Shown piece by piece: positions 8,794-18,500 of a stretch of 21,975 nt of DNA. How positions within the stretch are numbered: the stretch's first letter is position 1; the number at the start of each line of letters is the position of its first letter. The stretch spans positions 4,256 to 26,230 of the forward strand of contig AVPN01000355.1 of assembly GCA_000695325.1 (NCBI GenBank), written 5' to 3'. Made by a program: the position numbers and the translations under genes. The stretch comes from Pleurobrachia bachei. Its lineage: Eukaryota; Ctenophora; Tentaculata; Cydippida; Pleurobrachiidae. Under the pieces are notes generated by a model. The model ran no database searches. It worked only from the letters and a program-made list of their open reading frames with translations, and had not been told where the DNA came from.

Positions 8794-8915
8794 TTCTCTC
8801 TCTCTATCTCTTTCTCTCTCTCTCTCACTCCCTCTCTCTTTCTCTTTCTTTCTCAGAGAGGGAGATAGAGGGAGAGAGATATAGAGAAAGAGAGAGGGAG
8901 ATAGTCCCCCTCTCT
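8748..8915. repeat. (CT)n then (AG)n microsatellite, fold-back
   Basis: About 105 nt of nearly pure CT repeats are followed by about 50 nt of AG-rich repeats and a short CT run. The two halves can pair. On the minus strand the CT part reads as (GA)n just upstream of the secreted-repeat gene, a composition common near promoters but also plain microsatellite. Confidence 0.93.
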
Positions 8916-9009
8916 CTCTACCTATGATCTTGCTCGTTAACCCATTAGGCACGCATAGACGACAACCCACCACAAATATCATCCAGGATTTGTCCGCTGC
9001 TTTATATGA

Positions 9010-9104
9010 CCTGTAAAAATAGATCCCCTTCCAGGAGGTTGTGCCCATTGGAGTGCCCTGTAAAAATAGATCCCCTTCCAGGAGCTGTTGTGCCCATTGG
9101 AGTG
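9010..9104. repeat. Two-copy tandem repeat of about 47 bp
   Basis: A segment starting CCTGTAAAAATAGATCCCC and ending CCCATTGGAGTG occurs at 9010-9055 and 9057-9104, differing by a 2-nt insertion and one substitution. It lies downstream of the separase stop, possibly in its 3' UTR. Confidence 0.9.
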
Positions 9105-9192
9105 AGCTACCTCCAGATTTCCGACGCTAAAAACAGCATGTTTACGTGAGGGGAGAAAATAGATGCCAGCAGGTAAATGTTTAAATGTATTT

Positions 9193-9533
9193 CTAAAGTT
9201 CAGTATTATCACATAGAATATCTGGGACCCCATATAAAACGGGCGCAGCTCCAACAAGATGGGGAAGTTTACATGCCCCTCGAGATGGATTCATGAGAGC
9301 AAGAAGGGACACATCACTACCCCTCTCCAACCATAGATCTAACAGCTTCTTAGTGTACCGATCACAGTCCCTATCGGTAATATTCCAGAGGTATCCCACG
9401 ACCGCAGGACAACCCGACAAGAGATAGTCCATGGCCGTCCCTGTGTATCCCATGTGTGTGCTCTTTAATCTGCCGCTACAGCACCCCATAAGGAGGGCCA
9501 CTGCTCTCCCGCCAAGATCTTGCACCGATTTAC
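9193..9533 (-). CDS. ESPL1: Separase terminal exon, catalytic Cys
   Basis: The acceptor is TTCTTTCAG, before GTAAATCGG. It encodes KSVQDLGGRAVALLMGCCSG, with the nucleophile Cys in MGC, then the conserved GYTGTAMDYLLSGCPAVVG and GAAPVLYGVP, ending TAG at 9193-9195. The split Gly codon is completed by the phase-1 upstream exon. No clear AATAAA was found downstream. Confidence 0.93.
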
Positions 9534-12500
9534 CTGAAAGAATTACTGTTACAGTCACAGCCATCAGATAGTAGATTTACCTTATAAAACGTACCTCCTA
9601 GATCAGTGCATCAAAACGTACCCCCTAGATCAGTGCATCAAAACGTACCCCCTAGATCAGTGCATCAAAACGTACCCCCTAGATCAGTGCATCAAAACGT
9701 ACCCCCTAGATCAGTGCATCAAAACGTACCCCCTAGATCAGTGCATCAAAACGTACCCCCTAGATCAGTGCATCAAAACGTACCCCCTAGATCAGTGCAT
9801 CAAAACGTACCCCCTAGATCAGTGCATCAAAACGTACCCCCTAGATCAGTGCATCAAAACGTACCCCCTAGATCAGTGCATCAAAACGTACCCCCTAGAT
9901 CAGTGCATCAAAACGTACCCCCTAGATCAGTGCATCAAAACGTACCCCCTAGATCAGTGCATCAAAACGTACCTCCTAGATCAGTGCATCAAAACGTACC
10001 TCCTAGATCAGTGCATCAAAACGTACCTCCTAGATCAGTGCATCAAAACGTACCTCCTAGATCAGTGCATCAAAACGTACCTCCTAGATCAGTGCATCAA
10101 AACGTACCTCCTAGATCAGTGCATCAAAACGTACCTCCTAGATCAGTGCATCAAAACGTACCTCCTAGATCAGTGCATCAAAACGTACCTCCTAGATCAG
10201 TGCATCAAAACGTACCTCCTAGATCAGTGCATCAAAACGTACCTCCTAGATCAGTGCATCAAAACGTACCTCCTAGATCAGTGCATCAAAACGTACCTCC
10301 TAGATCAGTGCATCAAAACGTACCTCCTAGATCAGTGCATCAAAACGTACCTCCTAGATCAGTGCATCAAAACGTACCTCCTAGATCAGTGCATCAAAAC
10401 GTACCTCCTAGATCAGTGCATCAAAACGTACCTCCTAGATCAGTGCATCAAAACGTACCTCCTAGATCAGTGCATCAAAACGTACCTCCTAGATCAGTGC
10501 ATCAAAACGTACCTCCTAGATCAGTGCATCAAAACGTACCTCCTAGATCAGTGCATCAAAACGTACCTCCTAGATCAGTGCATCAAAACGTACCTCCTAG
10601 ATCAGTGCATCAAAACGTACCTCCTAGATCAGTGCATCAAAACGTACCTCCTAGATCAGTGCATCAAAACGTACCTCCTAGATCAGTGCATCAAAACGTA
10701 CCTCCTAGATCAGTGCATCAAAACGTACCTCCTAGATCAGTGCATCAAAACGTACCTCCTAGATCAGTGCATCAAAACGTACCTCCTAGATCAGTGCATC
10801 AAAACGTACCTCCTAGATCAGTGCATCAAAACGTACCTCCTAGATCAGTGCATCAAAACGTACCTCCTAGATCAGTGCATCAAAACGTACCTCCTAGATC
10901 AGTGCATCAAAACGTACCTCCTAGATCAGTGCATCAAAACGTACCTCCTAGATCAGTGCATCAAAACGTACCTCCTAGATCAGTGCATCAAAACGTACCT
11001 CCTAGATCAGTGCATCAAAACGTACCTCCTAGATCAGTGCATCAAAACGTACCTCCTAGATCAGTGCATCAAAACGTACCTCCTAGATCAGTGCATCAAA
11101 ACGTACCTCCTAGATCAGTGCATCAAAACGTACCTCCTAGATCAGTGCATCAAAACGTACCTCCTAGATCAGTGCATCAAAACGTACCTCCTAGATCAGT
11201 GCATCAAAACGTACCTCCTAGATCAGTGCATCAAAACGTACCTCCTAGATCAGTGCATCAAAACGTACCTCCTAGATCAGTGCATCAAAACGTACCTCCT
11301 AGATCAGTGCATCAAAACGTACCTCCTAGATCAGTGCATCAAAACGTACCTCCTAGATCAGTGCATCAAAACGTACCTCCTAGATCAGTGCATCAAAACG
11401 TACCTCCTAGATCAGTGCATCAAAACGTACCTCCTAGATCAGTGCATCAAAACGTACCTCCTAGATCAGTGCATCAAAACGTACCTCCTAGATCAGTGCA
11501 TCAAAACGTACCTCCTAGATCAGTGCATCAAAACGTACCTCCTAGATCAGTGCATCAAAACGTACCTCCTAGATCAGTGCATCAAAACGTACCTCCTAGA
11601 TCAGTGCATCAAAACGTACCTCCTAGATCAGTGCATCAAAACGTACCTCCTAGATCAGTGCATCAAAACGTACCTCCTAGATCAGTGCATCAAAACGTAC
11701 CTCCTAGATCAGTGCATCAAAACGTACCTCCTAGATCAGTGCATCAAAACGTACCTCCTAGATCAGTGCATCAAAACGTACCTCCTAGATCAGTGCATCA
11801 AAACGTACCTCCTAGATCAGTGCATCAAAACGTACCTCCTAGATCAGTGCATCAAAACGTACCTCCTAGATCAGTGCATCAAAACGTACCTCCTAGATCA
11901 GTGCATCAAAACGTACCTCCTAGATCAGTGCATCAAAACGTACCTCCTAGATCAGTGCATCAAAACGTACCTCCTAGATCAGTGCATCAAAACGTACCTC
12001 CTAGATCAGTGCATCAAAACGTACCTCCTAGATCAGTGCATCAAAACGTACCTCCTAGATCAGTGCATCAAAACGTACCTCCTAGATCAGTGCATCAAAA
12101 CGTACCTCCTAGAAACTCTTTGCCTGATCCATGTCCTAAATACACGAACAAGTCAGAGTTTAGTGCGGCAGTATACTCAGAGATTGTTGGAGGTTTACTT
12201 GCTACGCCCTTCCATCCCTCTTGCTTAGATAACCAATCTTTAAAAAACTCCTGTGTTTTAGGTAGATTCTCTTGTGGGTCCAATATGTAGAATGTGTCCT
12301 CAGATTTTAATTTCACCGGAACTGACCTTAACTGGAATTATAGGGTTTGTAATTAGTTTCCATGCTACGCAGTCTGTCCATTCGGGCTCGCGTAAGCTCA
12401 CACCGGGCCGAAGGTGTAAGAGCCGACAGATTGGGAACATGTCAAGTAATTAGGGGTTGTATTGGCCAATAGTATATTCAGATTATCATTGTTTAGTATG

Positions 12501-15500
12501 CCCTAACATTTGGAAGAGAGGGGGTGGTGGGTTGAGCAAGAGAACTCCATGTATCATGGTTGCAACACTGCTTACCTTTCTAAGACTCAGTGCAAATGAG
12601 ACACTTGGTACCCTGCTTATGGGCTGTGTTTTGTATACGGAGCAAGCTTCCCACGGTATGATATCGGATGTCTCATCCAGGCAGAGAAGTACTGGATGTC
12701 TAGTGGTAGGGGGAGGAGCGGTCAGGCTCTCCATCAATTCTAGGGCGAGGGGGGTGAGGCCCGGTACTAACTCCATCACTTCCTCTTTAGTAAGTATTGA
12801 GTAGTGCTCTAGTAAATACTGGCAGAGAAAGGTCGTAACATCAACCTGAAACATAATTGTATTGATCAGAAAGGTGGTTTTAGTATGTGTTTAGTTTTAA
12901 CCCTCCTCTACATTTGTGATACTGGATGTAGCAAGGGAAGATGATAATATAGTGTATCAAAGAACCCATACTACAATTCACCTTGTGTTTTCTTTTAAGT
13001 TCCCTCTTCAACTTAGCAGCAGGTTTCACCAGTCCATCCTTCCTCACGTCATCGACAGGGGCCCCCAATAACAGACCTTTCCAGGGCCCTAGAACCGACC
13101 TCTCTGCCTTCCCAAGAAGAGTTTTCAAGGAATCATCCAGCGAGAACCTCCTCCCCCAAAACTCAGCCTTCTCCTTCACCGTTGTGATACTGTCGTCATT
13201 CTGGGCCAGTAACTGCCGCATGTCGTCTATACAAGAAGTGTTAGTGTCCCCAACACCCTGAAATATTTTCAGAGCTAGTAACAAGATGAATGTTAATTAT
13301 TTTTTGCCATGGGGGAGGGCAGACAGGGGTACCTGGGTTCGTAGTGTGAATGGTAGGTCTCTCTTGAAAAGAACCTCGTGATTGGTGGTTCTCTGTCCGA
13401 TAACTACCCTATCCTTCTCCATAGTAATGCTACACACGGTCCAGGATTCAGGAAACTCTGAAGGCGGCTCATCCCCTACCAGCTGTATCAGGGAATGGAC
13501 ATAAGGTGCATTGTGGTAATCGTCCAATGTAGACCAATCCGCATCTGGTTTTCTTTTCAGCAACTCTCTCCGTACAAAGACTGGTTGTAACCCCTGGCAT
13601 GCTTCTAGCCCCACATCCACTGGGTGACGGGCTGCTGTTCTCCGGGTTTTCCTTCCCGTCCTAGTTGTGGGACCGGCTGTATTGTATGTCATTAACAGAG
13701 CGGCCCAGGATCGGGATAACCTGTCCAGCTCAGGCAGTGAGACAGGAGAAGAGAGGAGGGCAAGGTATTCAGCAATTGTCTCAGATGACGGTTCCACACG
13801 TTTCCATAGTAACGTTAGTTGCAAAGTTACTAAATGTGCAACGTGCGACATTGAGGATGAGAAGACGGGATAAATCTTGGATCCTTCAATGGCAGAGTTT
13901 AGGATTCTGTTCTCTGCTGTTAGAAAGCGCTCTTGCTGATAAAGATATTGGCACCGGGAGTTGGTCGTGGTAGTCACACAGAGGGGAAGTTCAGGAGGAC
14001 TCCGCTGTAGAGTTATTTTTACTAGCGCTGAGAGATGGTGATACCTTCTTATCCAATAGGGAGAGTGACTGAACTTGGTAAGTTGGTAGAACCTTTCTAG
14101 ATGAGATAGGGTCTCGTGTACACTTCCCCACAAGTAAAGAAGGTTCACGTATCGCGATATGATCCGGAAGAGGTAGGGTATCACGTTACAATTCCTCCAA
14201 AATAGGGCACGACTAGACATATGAGTTCTCTTCCAACTCTTTAGGGATGTGAAAGCAGCATTAAGTGCAGCAGTAGTGCACTTCTCACTCTCCGTGTACA
14301 CTTCCTCTCCAATCCCTAGCTTCCTATCTAGGAGTTCCAAGTAGTATGCTGATTGGCTCATGTTGTGTCTACACTGGAGTTGTTTATCTCCTCCCTCCTC
14401 TACCTTGCTAGTTATCAGCTGCTGGGTGTGTTGGAGGGGCGATGTGAGGTAGGGGAGGGATGCGAGGATGGTGGATGTGTTCTCAGGGGTAGGGGAGATG
14501 TGCCTAACTACTTGATCCACGATACCATCCAAACCATACAATCCAGTCAGGAACTGCACGATACTGAGCAAGCAATCTTCAGACGGAGGGCAGGACAATA
14601 TTGGTCTTACCGCCTGAAAACAATAATTTTAATCACTTTTCATATTTCGATACCCTTTCCTTGCCTATACTCGGTAATGAAAATGAGCGATAGGGGACCC
14701 AAGTGTAATTGATGGGGCACACCTGGTGTAATTGGTCAGGACTCACCATGATAAACAAATTAGCCTCAGGGAGGGTAAACTCTGACTGATTTTGTTTTAT
14801 TGAGTTGACAAGTTGGCAATATGTCCGTAACACAAAGACAACTCCTGACACCACATCATCAAATTTTGTTATCCTGGGAGAGAGTTGTTGTCAGGCTTTT
14901 AAATGAGACAAGGAATTGGTGAACTTTCCTGGGTGAATCACTTATCACATGCTGGTGTTACCACCATAGTACCACTGTACTAACCCATCAAGTAGCTGGA
15001 GGGCGAGTGTGGTGTCTAGTTTAGTTATGTGACAGTACACCAGCTCTATAGTCAGCTCTGCACTACTGTCATGGTTTCCAGTTATCACGGAGATCGCTTC
15101 ACCCACGTGCCTGGTTAGAGATCATATGTTACGTGGAGGCACACACTATAAATAATTGCACTCTGCAGTTGTAACACTCACCCCGCTGTAATAACACTCA
15201 CCCCGCTGTACTCACCCTGCTGTAATAACACTCACCCAGCTGTAATAACACTCACCCAGCTGTACTCACCCAGCTGCTGTACTCACCCAGCTGTGCTCAC
15301 CCCGCTGTACTCACCCTTGTGTTCTGAGGAGACGAGAAAGAGTTACCAGGAGTTCATCACACTGAGGATACTCGTCAGGCAACTTAGTGCCCACATCTAG
15401 CAGGTTGATCCTCTTGCTAACGTCCTCAACGTGTTTTGAAACATTGAGAATGTGAGAGACAAAGGCTTCTATAACCCTGGCATCAGGGCGACACTTCGTG

Positions 15501-18500
15501 AAGTAGGAAATGGATAGGAGTAATAGGGATGTGTAGATATCGAATACATCCTCAATACTTCCAGGGTCAATAGAACTACGGATGTGAGCAAGAAGAGTAC
15601 CGCACTGCGATCTAGTCTCTGGTTTTGGGGCTCGGAGAAGTAGTCTGCACACCTGTGAAGTGGGTTGTAAGGGGTAACAACTCAACAAAAAGTGAGGGGG
15701 GCAGGTATCCGGCCCATGCCAATACACCGACCTGTTCACAAAGAGGGAGGAAGTGCAGTGGGATATCATTGTGAAGGAGTAGCTCAGCCAAGTACTGACA
15801 GGCAGGTAGGACTACAAAGAGAACATCTTTATTGTCATTATCAAACACCTCCAGAACAACTGAAAACATATTATATTAGCATGATATTTATAGGCCCTAT
15901 TTAAGTGGGTAATATCATCCTTACCATCAGGTACAGGTATGTTATCAAGATTAGACACTTTCCACGGGTCACCAAACCCAGCAGTAATATGTGCAACCAG
16001 AGCGAAGAGTTTGCGGAGTGAGTGGTTTGAGAGGGTATCTGTGTATGATTGGAGTACTCTTGATACCCTGTCTTGGTCTAACCACTCCATGCCTGGGAGA
16101 GGGAAATGTTAATAATTTCTTGTGCTCTCGAAACATACAAATGTAAAAGGAGGGTTAGAACATAACAAGTCATGTCTCATAATTGCAAAATAGATTTCTG
16201 TTTCCTTACCAGCAGAGAGAAGGGGAAATAAAAGGTCTGGTAGCCTGGTATGAGCGCCTGTCTGTAGACACCAGTCAACACAATCCCAAAGTTGCCCGTG
16301 ATACAGGGTGAGTTGTTCGGGAGCCATGTTTCTCAGTATCACCCCAGCATTCACTGGTACAGAGGAGAATGCTTTGCAATCAACACACAGTGGAAGGTAT
16401 TGGAGTGTTAACATGAACGCCCTTACTTTTAGCTCAGATTTCAGCGGGTCCTGGTAATTTTAGCAATGTTAACAAGTAACAATGTTACATACATGTTACT
16501 TACAATGTAATTTACTTGTATCAAAGTTCTTCAATCACTCACCGGCTTCAATTTGGCAACGGCACGCAACAGAGAGGTTACAATGTTGTTGTTAGCTTTA
16601 TTTGGACCAGCTGTTTTTATAGTGGGGTAGAGTGCAGTACCCATGGCAACAAGATGAGTTTCTGTATCTATAGACACCATGAAGTGAGGTGCTAACTTTG
16701 TTAGATAATCCATGACTCCCGTATCATCCGACATGACGGTAACAACCTGTTGAAATAGTTGGGGTCACACATCTTGTTAAGCTAAGCGGGCACTCGACAA
16801 AAATTTTGCCGAGGTGTACCCTTAAAGTGGGTTATATCACTCTTACCATCAGGTACAGGTATGTTATCAAGATTAGACACTTTCCATGGGTGATTGTCAC
16901 TAAACCCAGCAGTAATATGTGCTACCAGAGCAAAGAGTTTGCGGAGTGAGTGGTTTGAGAGGGTATCTGTGTATGATTGGAGTACTCTTGATACCCTGTC
17001 TTGGTCTAACCACTCCATGCCTGGGAGAGGGAAATGTTAATAATTTCTTGTGCTCTCGAAACATACAAATGTAAAAGGAGGGTTAGAACATAACAAGTCA
17101 TGTCTCATAATTGCAAAATAGATTTCTGTTTCCTTACCAGCAGAGAGAAGGGGAAATAAAAGGTCTGGTAGCCTGGTATGATCGCCTGTCTGTAGACACC
17201 ATTCAACACAATCCCAGAGTTGCTCATGATACAGAGTGAGTTGTTCGGGAGCCATGTTTCTCAGTATAACTCCAGCATTCACTGGTACAGAGGAGAATGC
17301 TTTGCAATCAACACACAGTGGAAGGTATTGGAGTGTTAACATGAACGCCCTTACTTTTAGCTCAGATTTCAGCGGGTCCTGGTAATTTTAGCAATGTTAA
17401 CAAGTAACAATGTTACATACATGTTACTTACAATGTAATTTACTTGTATCAAAGTTCTTCAATCACTCACCGGCTTCAATTTGGCAACGGCACGCAACAG
17501 AGAGGTTACAATATTGTTGTTAGCTTTATTGGGACCAGCTGATTTTATAGTGGGGTAGAGTGCAGTACCCATGGCAACAAGCTGAGTTTCTGTATCTATA
17601 GACACCATGAAGTGAGGTGCTAACTTTGTTAGATAATCCATGACTCCCGTATCATCCGACATGACGGTAACAACCTGTTGAAATAGTTGGGGTCACACAT
17701 CTTGTTACCTTCCTCCCTACTTACCAGGGTCACACATCTTGTTACCTTCCTCCCTACTTACCAGGGTCACACATCTTGTTACCTTCCTCCCTACTTACCA
17801 GGGTCACACATCTTGTTACCTTCCTCCCTACTTACCAGGGTCACACATCTTGTTACCTTCCTCCCTACTTACCAGGGTCACACATCTTGTTACCTTCCTC
17901 CCTACTTACCAGGGTCACACATCTTGTTACCTTCCTCCCTACTTACCAGGGTCACACATCTTGTTACCTTCCTCCCTACTTACCAGGGTCACACATCTTG
18001 TTACCTTCCTCCCTACTTACCAGGGTCACACATCTTGTTACCTTCCTCCCTACTTACCAGGGTCACACATCTTGTTACCTTCCTCCCTACTTACCAGGGT
18101 CACACATCTTGTTACCTTCCTCCCTACTTACCAGGGTCACACATCTTGTTACCTTCCTCCCTACTTACCAGGGTCACACATCTTGTTACCTTCCTCCCTA
18201 CTTACCAGGGTCACACATCTTGTTACCTTCCTCCCTACTTACCAGGGTCACACATCTTGTTACCTTCCTCCCTACTTACCAGGGTCACACATCTTGTTAC
18301 CTTCCTCCCTACTTACCAGGGTCACACATCTTGTTACCTTCCTCCCTACTTACCAGGGTCACACATCTTGTTACCTTCCTCCCTACTTACCAGGGTCACA
18401 CATCTTGTTACCTTCCTCCCTACTTACCAGGGTCACACATCTTGTTACCTTCCTCCCTACTTACCAGGGTCACACATCTTGTTACCTTCCTCCCTACTTA

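Larger units (their letters stand above)
15901..16779. repeat. ESPL1: Tandem duplication C, unit 1 (separase exons A1-B1-C1)
   Basis: About 880 bp holding three exons with their introns, repeated directly at 16823-17707 with an offset of 922 to 928. The right end includes GGGGTCACACATCTTGTTA, the start of the 37-bp minisatellite unit, so the duplication breakpoint lies in that minisatellite. Confidence 0.93.
16823..17707. repeat. ESPL1: Tandem duplication C, unit 2 (separase exons A2-B2-C2)
   Basis: The transcription-upstream copy of the three-exon cassette. It abuts the 37-bp minisatellite at its right end. It differs from unit 1 by a handful of substitutions and a 6-nt coding insertion in exon C2. 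No complement blocks like those in duplications A and B were found here. Confidence 0.93.

Noticed and set aside
8502-9048. Open frames over the GA/CT tract
   Set aside because: They consist mostly of Arg-Glu or Ser-Leu dipeptide runs from the microsatellite. Only the short 8639-8693 part was kept, as a signal-peptide exon.
9606-12290. Plus-strand 894-residue open frame made of a 9-residue repeat
   Set aside because: It is the 27-bp intronic minisatellite read on the non-coding strand. A 27-bp unit without stops stays open by arithmetic. The separase exons on the opposite strand explain both ends.
15612-15769. Frameshift in separase where two open frames overlap
   Set aside because: A 79-nt GT-AG intron (15653-15731) joins the two frames in phase, so no frameshift is needed.
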